A stretch of DNA of 64,000 nucleotides from Desulfonatronum sp. SC1 (GTDB lineage Bacteria; Desulfobacterota; Desulfovibrionia; Desulfovibrionales; Desulfonatronaceae), in assembly GCF_003046795.1 (NCBI RefSeq), contig NZ_PZKN01000002.1, positions 62,001 to 126,000 on the forward strand. Direction: 5' to 3'. Each line of letters begins with the position of its first letter. Positions within the stretch are counted from its first letter, which is position 1. Below are positions 32,913 to 41,841 of this stretch, piece by piece. The position numbers were made by a program, and so were the translations under genes. Under the pieces are notes generated by a model that saw nothing but the letters and a program-made list of their open reading frames with translations, did not search any database and was not told where the DNA came from.

Positions 32913-33260
32913 ATGTCTTCGCCACGGACGACTTCTCTGAAGCCTCCTCAAAAAATATTTCAGGCAAGCTCTCAGGCTCTTCCTCGGTATTCGAGCCGTA
33001 TGTACCTGCAACTCGCCCCGGACGGTATCTCCCTGCTGAAATTTTTGCTGGAGGCCGAGGACAATCTGGCCTATCTGAGTACGGTGAGCTCGCACACGGC
33101 CGTGGTCAAAATGGTTTTCGCCCCTGGCCGGGAGCGGGAAGTTCAGGACTTTTTGGAAACGGCGCGACATAGCGTGGCGTTTCGCGAGATGGTTACGTTT
33201 CAGGGCGAGGAAGGGCTGAAGGAATCAAGAGAGCATACGGAGGAACGGGATGCGCAATGA
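32913..33260 (+). CDS. Small DUF4911-like protein
   Basis: Protein of 115 residues with no export signal. The core (about 30-100) reads YLQLAPDGISLLKFLLEAED, LAYLSTVSSHTAVVKMVFAP, then VQDFLETARHSV. This matches my recollection of DUF4911, a small alpha-beta family found in Desulfovibrio-type bacteria. GGAGAC lies 7 bp before ATG 32913. The 3' end overlaps the next gene by 11 bp, so the two are cotranscribed. Function unknown. Confidence 0.7.
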   Translation: MSSPRTTSLKPPQKIFQASSQALPRYSSRMYLQLAPDGISLLKFLLEAEDNLAYLSTVSSHTAVVKMVFAPGREREVQDFLETARHSVAFREMVTFQGEEGLKESREHTEERDAQ

Positions 33261-33723
33261 ACAACGTCGCCATATGGCGACGCCATGGATGGCCGTGCTC
33301 CTGGTCGCGGCCTGGTTGAGTCTGGGGATGGGCGGGCTTGGCGACGCGGATGTGATCACCAAGATTCCCAAGCCGGAACGGTCTTTTCTGGTGGAATTGG
33401 TGGACGCCGACGACGTATCCTTCGCCTTGCGCGACTTTTCCATGAACGGCCTGACCATGCTTCCGGTCGCGGCGGGAAAGGCGGATATCAGTCTGGATTT
33501 CGCTGAAATCATGGAAGTCCGGATGTATCTCCAGGACGACCGAGTCCTGGCCAGGGTTTTGTTTCGGGATCAAACCACCCGAGAGTTCATCATTGAGCCG
33601 GACCTAGCGTTCTATGGATTGACGGATTGGGGGAAATTGAAGATCAAGGCTGAGTATATCCGGCGAGTCACGTTTTTGGGCCGGGCGGATCAGCCCCTGC
33701 CCGTCGGAACGAGGGCGGACTGA
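33250..33723 (+). CDS. Hypothetical exported protein
   Basis: Protein of 157 residues with an N-terminal hydrophobic segment (about 11-30, TPWMAVLLVAAWLSLGMGGL) that is probably a signal peptide. The mature part is beta-rich (FLVELVDADDVSFALRDFSM, then DISLDFAEIMEVRMYLQDDR). GGAGG lies about 6 bp before ATG 33250, inside the end of the upstream gene. It ends 10 bp before the convergent tatD stop, and no terminator is visible. No known family recognised. Confidence 0.7.
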   Translation: MRNEQRRHMATPWMAVLLVAAWLSLGMGGLGDADVITKIPKPERSFLVELVDADDVSFALRDFSMNGLTMLPVAAGKADISLDFAEIMEVRMYLQDDRVLARVLFRDQTTREFIIEPDLAFYGLTDWGKLKIKAEYIRRVTFLGRADQPLPVGTRAD

Positions 33724-33733
33724 TCCCCGATTT

Positions 33734-34576
33734 TCATTCTTCCAGGTTGAAAAACGTCCGTGCCGTGTCCCCGCAGGCCGTCCAGACCTCCTGGATCGGC
33801 TGGCCGCGAAGTTCCGCGACGACCTGGGCCGTATAGCAGAGATAAGCCGGTTCGTTGCGCTTGCCTCGAAAGGGATGCGGGGTCAGGAACGGGCAGTCCG
33901 TTTCCAGGACCATCCGGGACAGTGGAATGTGAGGGATTGCCTGACGCAGAGCCGTGCTCTTGGGAAAGGTGACCGGGCCGGGGATGGAGATGTGCCAGCC
34001 GTGAGCCAGGACTTGGTCCGCCAGTTCCCGGCCCTGGCCGAAACAATGCCAGAGCAGGGGACGGTCTTTGAAACCCATCTCCAACAGGATGGCCAAGGTT
34101 TCCGGCTCGGCCTCGCGGCTGTGGACGATCACGGGCAGGTCCAGTTCCCTGGCTAGGGCCAACTGGTCCTGGAATGCCTGGATCTGGACGTCCCTGGGGC
34201 TGCGGTCCCAGTAGAAGTCCAGTCCGATTTCGCCCAGAGCGCGGAGTCCTTTGTCCTTGCCCTTATCCTGATTTTGGGCGAACAGCTCGGCCATGTCCGC
34301 CAGGACGTCCGGCGTGACCGTGGTCGCCTCGTGCGGGTGGATGCCCAGAGTGAAGAACATTCCGACAATGGCGGACAATCGTGGCTGATGGGTCCGGTAT
34401 GCCTCAGGCGACAGAAAGATGTTCCCGAACCAGGTAACTCCGGCCGCACGGGCCCGGTCCAGGACTTGGTCCAGGTCCTCGGAGAACTCCGGAAAGTCCA
34501 AGTGAGCATGGGTTTCCACGCCCACGGGGGGTAGGCCGAACGTCTCCGGCAAGGGGATGTTTTTTTTTGACGACAT
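33734..34576 (-). CDS. tatD: TatD-family metal-dependent hydrolase
   Basis: Cytosolic metal-dependent DNase or hydrolase of the amidohydrolase superfamily, 280 residues. Metal-binding motifs: ETHAHLDF (HxH, about 21-28), GEIGLDFYWDR (Glu), VIVHSREAEPET (His), and the late ETDCPFLTPHPFRGKRNEP (Asp). WHCFGQ occupies the usual WHCFSG position. TatD enzymes act as 3'-5' DNases and in D-aminoacyl-tRNA or DNA quality control. It is transcribed alone on the minus strand, convergent with the preceding gene. Confidence 0.93.
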   Translation of the reverse strand: MSSKKNIPLPETFGLPPVGVETHAHLDFPEFSEDLDQVLDRARAAGVTWFGNIFLSPEAYRTHQPRLSAIVGMFFTLGIHPHEATTVTPDVLADMAELFAQNQDKGKDKGLRALGEIGLDFYWDRSPRDVQIQAFQDQLALARELDLPVIVHSREAEPETLAILLEMGFKDRPLLWHCFGQGRELADQVLAHGWHISIPGPVTFPKSTALRQAIPHIPLSRMVLETDCPFLTPHPFRGKRNEPAYLCYTAQVVAELRGQPIQEVWTACGDTARTFFNLEE

Positions 34577-34668
34577 GTGGTGCTCCTCCTTCGGGCGTGG
34601 AAACTACGGCAGGCCGTGCCGGTTTGTCACGCGTCACCGACCGTCAGTCACCATCAATCAGCAACGCG

Positions 34669-36324
34669 ATGACCCTACGCACCTGCATCACGCCTGAAGG
34701 CACATTCCGGCTCGGCATCCATCGGCCTTCCTACACCGTGGCCAATTTGCGGACCGAAGACCATCTCGAAGCCTTGGGACAGACCAAAACCGGCGAGAAG
34801 GTTGATAACCGGCGCAATTTTCCGGACGAAGACATCCAGGTGGACTGGGCCTCCGTAATCTACGAAATCCCCAACGCCTTCCCATTCCAGGGGGCGACCT
34901 ACGTCGATTCCTCTTGGGCCGACGCCAAAGCACTGGACCCGCTTTCCATCTCGCTTCCCGCGCCGGAAAAGACGTCCATGCATCGTGCGCTGGACTCCAT
35001 CCTCGACGCCGCGGGGAGCAAGGCCTCGTCAGTGGACAAAGCCGCGCTCTTCGCGGCCCTGCCCGAATCCGTGCTGTCGGCCCTGGCCGTCGCGTCCACG
35101 GACCCCGAGGATCTGCGAATCATCGCGGCCCTGTCCTGCGATCTGCTGTTTGACGATGCGGATGATCCTTCGAGGGCCATAGCCACTGGTTTACGCTACG
35201 CCAAGGACGCGGATGGCCGATTTCGTCCGGTGATCCATCGTCACGATCTGTTCGAGGCCGTGGTGAACAATCCCCGGCTGCCGGACGCCTATAAAGTCGC
35301 CATGGTCTTGCGGCCCGGAGTCCAGGGCGGCAGCGAGGTGGTGGGGGATGTCCGCTCCGATCCGGACGGCCGGACGCACGTGTTCGAGTATCTGCGCCGG
35401 AACAGCTACATTCCCTGGGGCCATTTCGCCGCGAACATGGCCCACGACGCCGTGCGGTACGGCATTCGCGAACTGGACGCCGAAGACATGTTCGGTCTGC
35501 GTCATTTGTATTATCAGCGGACCTACGTCCGGCTGGCGGAACAGTGCGGGCTGACAACGCCCCGGCGACGGCGTTTGACCGGGGAAGAGTTGGAAAAGCT
35601 GCGGATTATGGTCCTGGAGTATATCCGCAAAGCCGCGACCCGCGGCGAGGAGCTTGCCTACAGCGCCACCCTCTGGGGCTGGAACTTCGGGTTCGACTTC
35701 GCGCCCAGCGGCTACCGACTCCATGCGTCTCACCAGCAGGTGCATCAGCAATACGCCCTGATTCCTGGAGCGCTGCCGCACACCCAAGCGACTGAGGGAG
35801 GCACGTTTCGGCCCTTTGCCTGCGGCGATCTCGTGGCCGACGCCGTGGAGCGCTATCGGGCCGACACCGGCCAGGGGCTGTTCACGGACTACCTGCGGGC
35901 CATCCGGGCCAATCGACGCACCGACGGTCGCCCGGGAGAAGCGGATCTGGTGGTCCATGAAGACGATCAGGTGCTGCTCTTCGTGCCCAAGGCCCAGGCT
36001 TGCGGATTTGAGCTGCAATTGATGCCGATTGGCCCGGTGGGCAACGTGCTGGAGGCGGACGCGGTCTGTCGCACGGCGCTGGACCGGGCCATGCTCAAGG
36101 CCCAGCGAGCCCTGGAAGGCTTGGGCGCGCGGATGGTCACCAGCATCGAGTATTCCCGCCGACTGGACTCCGGCGACCCGGACCAGCGGCTGCTGTACGC
36201 CTTTCTGCCCAAATTGCCCTATGCCCCCGGCGGATTCAGCGAGGCCCAGTCCCGGTGCATCGTCGGACACTATCCCGAGGATTTTGCTTTGGCCTGCCGC
36301 AAGGTTCTGGCCAAGGACATGTGA
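34669..36324 (+). CDS. Large uncharacterised protein, possibly HIT/GalT-like
   Basis: Soluble protein of 551 residues with no signal or membrane segment. The C-terminal half carries a His-rich segment SGYRLHASHQQVHQQYALIP followed by DDQVLLFVPKAQACGFELQL, which recalls the nucleotide-binding region of the HIT/GalT/ATP-adenylyltransferase superfamily. The N-terminal half (for example NNPRLPDAYKVAMVLRPGVQ, then FEYLRRNSYIPWGHFAANMA) is unfamiliar. ATG 34669 is chosen because the protein is coherent from MTLRTCITPEGTFRLGIHR; the longer form starting at 34567 adds an unlikely basic stretch. No clear ribosome binding site is visible. The next gene (azlC) begins 13 bp later. The assignment is tentative. 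Confidence 0.55.
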   Translation: MTLRTCITPEGTFRLGIHRPSYTVANLRTEDHLEALGQTKTGEKVDNRRNFPDEDIQVDWASVIYEIPNAFPFQGATYVDSSWADAKALDPLSISLPAPEKTSMHRALDSILDAAGSKASSVDKAALFAALPESVLSALAVASTDPEDLRIIAALSCDLLFDDADDPSRAIATGLRYAKDADGRFRPVIHRHDLFEAVVNNPRLPDAYKVAMVLRPGVQGGSEVVGDVRSDPDGRTHVFEYLRRNSYIPWGHFAANMAHDAVRYGIRELDAEDMFGLRHLYYQRTYVRLAEQCGLTTPRRRRLTGEELEKLRIMVLEYIRKAATRGEELAYSATLWGWNFGFDFAPSGYRLHASHQQVHQQYALIPGALPHTQATEGGTFRPFACGDLVADAVERYRADTGQGLFTDYLRAIRANRRTDGRPGEADLVVHEDDQVLLFVPKAQACGFELQLMPIGPVGNVLEADAVCRTALDRAMLKAQRALEGLGARMVTSIEYSRRLDSGDPDQRLLYAFLPKLPYAPGGFSEAQSRCIVGHYPEDFALACRKVLAKDM

Positions 36325-36337
36325 GCGACTGGTGTTT

Positions 36338-37057
36338 ATGCCACCCATTTCCTCGTCACAGCCGATTACATTCACGCTATCCGGTGTCCGGCGCGGTTTC
36401 CAGAACTGCCTGCCCCTGGGCTTTAGCGTGTTCGCCTACGGCCTGGTCTTCGGCATCCTGGCCGTGCAGGCCGGGATGAGCACGGCGCAGGCCGGGGCCA
36501 TGAGCCTGACCACTTTTGCCGGTGCGTCCCAGCTGATGGTCCTGGAATTCTGGGGCCCGGTCCTGCCGTTTTTTGGGATCGTGCTGACCACGTTCATCGT
36601 CAATCTGCGCCACGTGCTCATGGGCGCGGCCCTCAGGGACTGGCTGATCGCTCTTCCCCCGTGGAAGGCTTATGGTTCGTTGTTCTTCATGACCGACGAA
36701 TCCTGGGCCCTGTCCATGCGGGAAATGGGTTCCGGAGGGCGGGACGCGGCGTTTCTGCTCGGCGCGGGACTGTGCATCTACGTGTTCTGGTTCTCGGCCA
36801 CGATTCTGGGCGCATCCAGCGGATTCTTCCTCGGAACGGCCATGAGCGACCCGGCCCGTTGGGGCCTGGATTTCGCCTTCACCGCCGTGTTCATCAGCTT
36901 GCTGATTTTTTTCTGGAAAGGACGCCAGGATCTGCCGGTCTGGCTGGTGGCCGCCGCCGCGGCTTGGCTGGGCTGGGCCTTGCTGCCGGGTAAATGGTAC
37001 ATCCTTTGCGGCGGTCTGGCCGGGGGCCTGTACGGAGCATGGCGACATGGACGCTGA
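36338..37057 (+). CDS. azlC: AzlC-family branched-chain amino acid exporter subunit
   Basis: Inner-membrane protein of 239 residues with about six hydrophobic segments. AzlC signatures are GFSVFAYGLVFGILAVQAGM, TTFAGASQLMVLEFWG, TFIVNLRHVLMGAALRDWL and FFMTDESWALSM. With AzlD it forms a two-component exporter for branched-chain amino acids. ATG 36338 begins a standard-length protein; the frame is open far upstream within the preceding gene, and GTG 36332 is an alternative. It overlaps azlD by 11 bp. Confidence 0.92.
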   Translation: MPPISSSQPITFTLSGVRRGFQNCLPLGFSVFAYGLVFGILAVQAGMSTAQAGAMSLTTFAGASQLMVLEFWGPVLPFFGIVLTTFIVNLRHVLMGAALRDWLIALPPWKAYGSLFFMTDESWALSMREMGSGGRDAAFLLGAGLCIYVFWFSATILGASSGFFLGTAMSDPARWGLDFAFTAVFISLLIFFWKGRQDLPVWLVAAAAAWLGWALLPGKWYILCGGLAGGLYGAWRHGR

Positions 37058-37406
37058 TCTCACCCTCGCGGCTTTGGCGGGCCTTTCCGGGCCGATGGCG
37101 ATGGAGGGGATGTTCGGAGGCGTGTTCTGGGTTCTGCTGGGCATGGCCGCGGCGACCTACCTCACCCGGGCGGCCGGACTGTTCCTGATCAGCCGGGTCT
37201 CGCCCACGCCGCGAGTGGAGGCCTTTCTCCGGCATGTCCCAGCCTCGATCCTGGTGGCCATCGTCGTCCCCAACCTGGTTCAAGGTGGCCCCGCGGAACG
37301 GGCTGCCGCCGGGGTCACTGCCCTGGTGGCCATCCTGACCCGCAACCTGATAGCCGCCCTGTTCGCCGGCGTCCTGGCCGTGGTCGTGTTGCGCGGAGTG
37401 ATATAA
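37047..37406 (+). CDS. azlD: AzlD-family branched-chain amino acid exporter small subunit
   Basis: Small membrane protein of 119 residues with three or four hydrophobic segments. Signatures are GMAAATYLTRAAGLFLISR and FLRHVPASILVAIVVPNLV. It is the partner of AzlC, whose 3' end it overlaps. Its own stop shares one base with the start of the next gene (TAATG), so the three genes are translationally coupled. Confidence 0.92.
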   Translation: MDADLTLAALAGLSGPMAMEGMFGGVFWVLLGMAAATYLTRAAGLFLISRVSPTPRVEAFLRHVPASILVAIVVPNLVQGGPAERAAAGVTALVAILTRNLIAALFAGVLAVVVLRGVI

Positions 37407-38575
37407 TGACCACTATCCCCACCCTTACCGCGACCTGGCATGACCGTATTGCCGACATTGATCCCGATGCCTGGAACAGGCTGTGTTCCGGTCGGGATGT
37501 TCCTTTTTTGCGCTGGGAGTGGCTGCATCTGCTGGAAGCGTCCGACAGCGTCGGTTCCGGGAACGGCTGGCAGCCGTGTCACCTGACCATCCACGACCAG
37601 GGTCGAATGATCGGGGCCGCGCCGCTGTACCTCAAAGCCCACAGCGACGGGGAGTTCGTCTTTGATCATGCCTGGGCCCATCTGGCGGCGAGCATGCGGG
37701 TACGCTACTACCCCAAGCTGGTGGGCATGAGTCCGTTCAGTCCGGTCACGGCCTACAGATTTCTGATGGCCGAGAATGTGAATCAGGCCAAGCTGAGCGC
37801 GGCCATGATTCTGGAAATCGAGAACTATTGTCGGCGACGCGGAGTGTCCGGGTGCGGATTTCATTTCGTTACCACCAACTGGGGACGGATTCCCGAAAGT
37901 ATGGGCTACAAGGTCTGGGTGCATCAGGGTTTCGTCTGGCTGAATCCTGGGTTCACCTCCTTTGACGAGTATTTGGCCGGGCTGAAGGCCAACCAGCGGC
38001 GCAACGTACGTCGGGAGCGCGACCGTCTGGTCCGACGTGGGATCACCACTCAATGCCTGTTCGGTCGGGAGATTCCGGGGTCGTATTTCGCTCTGATGTA
38101 CGAGTTGTACGCTCGGCACAACGAGCGGTTCGGGCAGTGGAGCTGCAAGTTTTTGACCCCGACCTTTTTTCAGGGACTCCGGACGGTTTTTCGGGACAAC
38201 CTGCTGCTCATCGCGGCCTTTGAACCGGATGAACCGACCCCCATGGCCATGTCGCTGCTCATTACAGCCGGAGACCGGCTCTACGGGAGGTATTGGGGCA
38301 CGTGGCGGGACGAAGAGTTTCTGCATTTCGAGCTGTGCTACTACAAGCCCATGGAATGGATGATCCAGAAAGGAATCAGGCTCTTTGATCCGGGCATGGG
38401 TGGAGTGCACAAGGCGCTGCGCGGATTCGTCTCCGCGCCCAACTACAGCCTGCACAAGTTTTTCGATCCCCGGCTGCACGGGGTGATGGAGTCCACGATT
38501 TCTGAGTACAACCAGATGGAAATGCGGGACATCGCTGCCCTGAACAGCATCCTACCCTACAAGCGGCGAGGGTGA
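37406..38575 (+). CDS. FemAB-like GNAT-fold protein (DUF482 family)
   Basis: Cytosolic protein of 389 residues. Conserved parts are PFLRWEWLHLLEASDS at the N-terminus, FDHAWAHLAASMRVRYYPKL, GLKANQRRNVRRERDRLVRR, and the C-terminal GRYWGTWRDEEFLHFELCYY with FDPGMGGVHKALRGF. These fit the DUF482/FemAB-like group (tandem GNAT fold), which has been proposed to act in peptidoglycan or cell-envelope synthesis as aminoacyl-transferases. It is coupled to azlD (TAATG). Confidence 0.85.
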   Translation: MTTIPTLTATWHDRIADIDPDAWNRLCSGRDVPFLRWEWLHLLEASDSVGSGNGWQPCHLTIHDQGRMIGAAPLYLKAHSDGEFVFDHAWAHLAASMRVRYYPKLVGMSPFSPVTAYRFLMAENVNQAKLSAAMILEIENYCRRRGVSGCGFHFVTTNWGRIPESMGYKVWVHQGFVWLNPGFTSFDEYLAGLKANQRRNVRRERDRLVRRGITTQCLFGREIPGSYFALMYELYARHNERFGQWSCKFLTPTFFQGLRTVFRDNLLLIAAFEPDEPTPMAMSLLITAGDRLYGRYWGTWRDEEFLHFELCYYKPMEWMIQKGIRLFDPGMGGVHKALRGFVSAPNYSLHKFFDPRLHGVMESTISEYNQMEMRDIAALNSILPYKRRG

Positions 38576-38647
38576 TGGGGGAGCATCTATTGTAATCCAA
38601 TGGCCGCGTTTACATTTTGATCATAACAGATTAGGAGAGGGCGCTGC

Positions 38648-39373
38648 ATGTTGTCCATTATGCCTTTCTATCTCTTCTTTGTTCCGCTGACCATTTTCTT
38701 CGCGATCGTCGTCATAATCGCTTCTTTTTTCGACCGTAGCGGAAACCTTTCAAACCGGATCAGCATTATCTGGGGCGGGCTGGTTTGTCGGCTGGCCGGG
38801 GTCACGGTGCATGTGGACCACGGTGATTTCGATCCGGACGGAAAGTACATCCTGATGATCAATCACCAGAGCTGGTTCGACATTCCGGTATTGCTGGTGG
38901 CCTTGAGAGGGCATCAGTTTCGGTTCGTGGCCAAGGAAAGTCTGTTTCGCATCCCCTTTTTTGGTCAGGCCATGTCTCGTATCGGGTACATCGGCATCGA
39001 CCGGGAGAATCCTCGCCGCGGGATCAAGAGCATTCAGGAAGCCATCGCCAAATCCGAGAACGTCTCCATCCTTATTTTTCCTGAAGGGTCCCGTTTCGAA
39101 AAGCTTGGAAACTTCAAAATCGGGCCGATGATCCTGGCCATCAAAAGCGGACGCCCCGTGTTGCCGGTGTTGATCTCCGGGACCTACGCCGTGCTCCCGA
39201 AAGACTCATGGCGCATCCGACCGGGTTCCGTCGCGGTTCGGTTCTTTCCCGCCCATGACATCCAAGACGCCTACACGCTCAAGGAGCGTGAACGACTTAA
39301 AGAGGACTTGTGGAAAATCATGCACGCGCACTCCAAGGAGACTGACGAATGGTTGGACAAGAAACGTCCGTGA
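38648..39373 (+). CDS. Lysophospholipid acyltransferase (PlsC-like)
   Basis: Membrane-associated acyltransferase of 241 residues, predicted to transfer an acyl chain to 1-acylglycerol-3-phosphate in phospholipid synthesis. Seen: an N-terminal hydrophobic anchor (5-28), the catalytic NHQSWFD motif (H73, D78), the substrate-binding block IGYIGIDRENPRRG, FPEGSR, and a late LPVLISGTYAVLPK. AGGAGAG lies 8 bp before the ATG. The 3' end overlaps the RNase J gene by 25 bp. Confidence 0.92.
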   Translation: MLSIMPFYLFFVPLTIFFAIVVIIASFFDRSGNLSNRISIIWGGLVCRLAGVTVHVDHGDFDPDGKYILMINHQSWFDIPVLLVALRGHQFRFVAKESLFRIPFFGQAMSRIGYIGIDRENPRRGIKSIQEAIAKSENVSILIFPEGSRFEKLGNFKIGPMILAIKSGRPVLPVLISGTYAVLPKDSWRIRPGSVAVRFFPAHDIQDAYTLKERERLKEDLWKIMHAHSKETDEWLDKKRP

Positions 39374-41007
39374 CCCTGACCCCGCTGGGAGGGTTGGGAG
39401 AAATTGGGATGAACTGCATGCTGCTGGAGTCCGCCGGCGGTATGATCATCATCGATTGCGGACTGATGTTTCCCAGTGATTTTCATTATGGCGTGGACGT
39501 CCTGATCCCGCGCTTCGAAACCATCCTGGCCCGGAAGGACAAGCTCCGGGGCATCGTCCTGACCCACGGCCACGAGGACCATATCGGGGCCTTGCCTTGG
39601 CTTTTGCCCTACGTGGACGCACCGGTGTTCAGTTCCGAGTTCACCCTGGCCTTGCTGGAGAACAAGCTGCGTGAGCACAACCTAAACAAATACGTGGATT
39701 TTCGACGGGTGAACAGAAATGACTCCGTGGAGTTGGGGCCGTTCACCGTGCATTTTTTCCAGGTCTGCCACTCCATCATCAACGGTTACGGTCTGGGCAT
39801 CGAAACCCCCGTGGGCCGGTTCGTGCACAGCGGTGACTTCAAGATCGACCCCACGCCCATGGACGACCAGTTCACCGACTTGGAAGCCTTTGCCAAGTTC
39901 TCTGAACCCGGCGTACATCTGCTGCTTTCCGACTCCACGAACATCGAACGGGAAGGAGCGACCCTGACCGAACTGGAGATCAAGGGCGCACTGGAACGGG
40001 TCTTCCGTCAAACCGAAGGCCGGATCATCATCACCCTGTTTTCCAGCCATATCCAGCGGATACAAGAGGTTTTCGACTTGGCGGCCTTGACCGGAAGAAA
40101 GGTCGCGGTCAGCGGCCGCAGCCTGCTGAACAATATCGCCTTGGCCAAGGATCTCGGGTACCTGCGCTTAGCTCCGGACGCTCTCTGCTCCTTGGAAGAC
40201 ATCGGAGATTTTCGTGACGACCAGTTGGTTTTGTTGGTCACCGGCTCCCAGGGGGAACCCTTGTCCGTGCTCAGTCGCATCGCCCAGGGAGAGCATCGTC
40301 AGATCAGCATTCGTCGGGGAGACCTGGTCCTGATGTCCTCGCGGATCATCCCGGGCAACACCAAGGCCATTTCGCGGCTGATCAACAACCTGTACCGTCT
40401 GGGCGCGGAAGTGCTTTACGAAAAGGTCCAGGGCATCCACGCCTCGGGTCACGCCCACCGAGACGAACTGACCACCATGCTGGGCACGGTCAAGCCCAAG
40501 TTTTTTGTGCCCATTCACGGTGAATACCGCCACCTGGTCAAGCATTGCCAGTTGGCCCGGGAGTGCGGAGTGGCCCCGGAACGAGCCATTGTCCTGGACA
40601 ACGGACAACCATTGACCTTTTTCGAGCGAGGGATACGCTTCGATGATCGCATCCGGGTGGATTCGACCCTGGTGGACGGAAAGGGCGTCGGCGACGTGGG
40701 CGCCAGCGTGCTCAAGGAGCGCAAACTGCTGGCCGAGGAAGGCCTGGTGGTGGTGCACGTGGTCATCGATCAGGAGACGGGACATATTCTGGTTGGCCCG
40801 GAATTGATCTCCAAGGGGTTTGTCTTCGAACAGCAGTTCGAGCACGTCCTGGACGATTCCAAGTGCCTGATCCTGGACGTGTTCGAGTCCAATCCCAAGG
40901 CCTCACCCAAAAAAAACGCGGAACGCATCCGCGTGGTCCTGCGCAATTTTTTCCGCAAGGTCCTTCATCGCGACCCCGTGGTTTTACCGGTGGTGGTGGG
41001 AGTGTGA
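39349..41007 (+). CDS. rnj: Ribonuclease J
   Basis: Beta-CASP metallo-beta-lactamase ribonuclease with 5'-3' exo- and endonuclease activity on RNA, 552 residues, the standard length. Zinc-site motif HGHEDHIGALPW (about 64-75) is present, then SGDFKIDPTP, SDSTNIEREGAT, the beta-CASP block SGRSLLNNIALAKDLGYL, GSQGEPLSVLSRIA, and HASGHAHRDEL. The start lies within the end of the acyltransferase gene, giving translational coupling. RNase J in a Gram-negative lineage is usual for delta-proteobacteria. Confidence 0.96.
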   Translation: MVGQETSVTLTPLGGLGEIGMNCMLLESAGGMIIIDCGLMFPSDFHYGVDVLIPRFETILARKDKLRGIVLTHGHEDHIGALPWLLPYVDAPVFSSEFTLALLENKLREHNLNKYVDFRRVNRNDSVELGPFTVHFFQVCHSIINGYGLGIETPVGRFVHSGDFKIDPTPMDDQFTDLEAFAKFSEPGVHLLLSDSTNIEREGATLTELEIKGALERVFRQTEGRIIITLFSSHIQRIQEVFDLAALTGRKVAVSGRSLLNNIALAKDLGYLRLAPDALCSLEDIGDFRDDQLVLLVTGSQGEPLSVLSRIAQGEHRQISIRRGDLVLMSSRIIPGNTKAISRLINNLYRLGAEVLYEKVQGIHASGHAHRDELTTMLGTVKPKFFVPIHGEYRHLVKHCQLARECGVAPERAIVLDNGQPLTFFERGIRFDDRIRVDSTLVDGKGVGDVGASVLKERKLLAEEGLVVVHVVIDQETGHILVGPELISKGFVFEQQFEHVLDDSKCLILDVFESNPKASPKKNAERIRVVLRNFFRKVLHRDPVVLPVVVGV

Positions 41008-41035
41008 GGGGCGAACCCAAAAACGGGAGTTTTTT

Positions 41036-41815
41036 ATGCGTGTCGTGCGAGTACAGTATGCGGGAAAGACCTTTTACGCCACCTTGGAACCGGACCATGT
41101 GCTCTGCCTGAACAAGGACATTGGCTTGAACGATCCGATCCCCCTGGACCAGGTTGTCTTGCTGCCTCCGGTCGCGCCCAGCAAAATCATCTGCGCGGCT
41201 TTAAACTACCATGCCCACGCCGAGGAGATGGGGAAAACCGTGCCCGAGGAGCCGGTGTTGTTCTTCAAGCCGCCGTCTTCGATCATCGGGGCGTGGCAGG
41301 CCATCGTGCTGCCGTTGCAATCCTCGCGGGTGGACTATGAAGGCGAGTTGGCCGTGGTCATCGGCAAGCCGTGCCGCCGAGTCTGCGTGGCCGAGGCCTC
41401 GGAGTACATTTTCGGCTACACTTGCGCCAATGACGTCACGGCCCGGGATCTGCAAGCCAAGGACGGTCTGTACGGCCGGGCCAAGGGTTTCGACACCTTC
41501 GGCCCCATCGGGCCATGGATCGAGACCGAGGTTCCGGATCCAACCGCGTTAACCCTGATCACCCGGGTCAACGGCGAGGTCCGCCAGGAAGGAAGTACCG
41601 GCGACATGATCTTCAGCGCCTGGGAACTGCTCAGCTTCGCTTCCAGCGTGATGACCTTGCTGCCCGGAGACGTGATCCTGACCGGAACGCCTCCCGGGAT
41701 CGGACCGATGCGGCCGGGCGACGAAGTCCAGGTGGAAATCTCCGAGGTGGCCTTGCTGACCAACACCGTGACAGCGGAACAGGTCCAGGATTCGGAGTTT
41801 ACGGTCATTCAATAA
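41036..41815 (+). CDS. Fumarylacetoacetate hydrolase family protein
   Basis: Cytosolic FAH-fold protein of 259 residues. Signatures: LNYHAHAEEMGKTVPEEPVL, FFKPPSSIIGA, the metal-binding VDYEGELAVVIGK (Glu-x-Glu), GYTCANDVTARDLQ, KGFDTFGPIGPWI and LTGTPPGIGPM. Such proteins hydrolyse or decarboxylate acylpyruvates or oxaloacetate, or isomerise 2-hydroxyhepta-2,4-dienedioate. The substrate cannot be read from the sequence. It begins 28 bp after RNase J. Confidence 0.93.
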   Translation: MRVVRVQYAGKTFYATLEPDHVLCLNKDIGLNDPIPLDQVVLLPPVAPSKIICAALNYHAHAEEMGKTVPEEPVLFFKPPSSIIGAWQAIVLPLQSSRVDYEGELAVVIGKPCRRVCVAEASEYIFGYTCANDVTARDLQAKDGLYGRAKGFDTFGPIGPWIETEVPDPTALTLITRVNGEVRQEGSTGDMIFSAWELLSFASSVMTLLPGDVILTGTPPGIGPMRPGDEVQVEISEVALLTNTVTAEQVQDSEFTVIQ

Positions 41816-41841
41816 TTTTGATTGGGTAGGGGAGTCGAACA

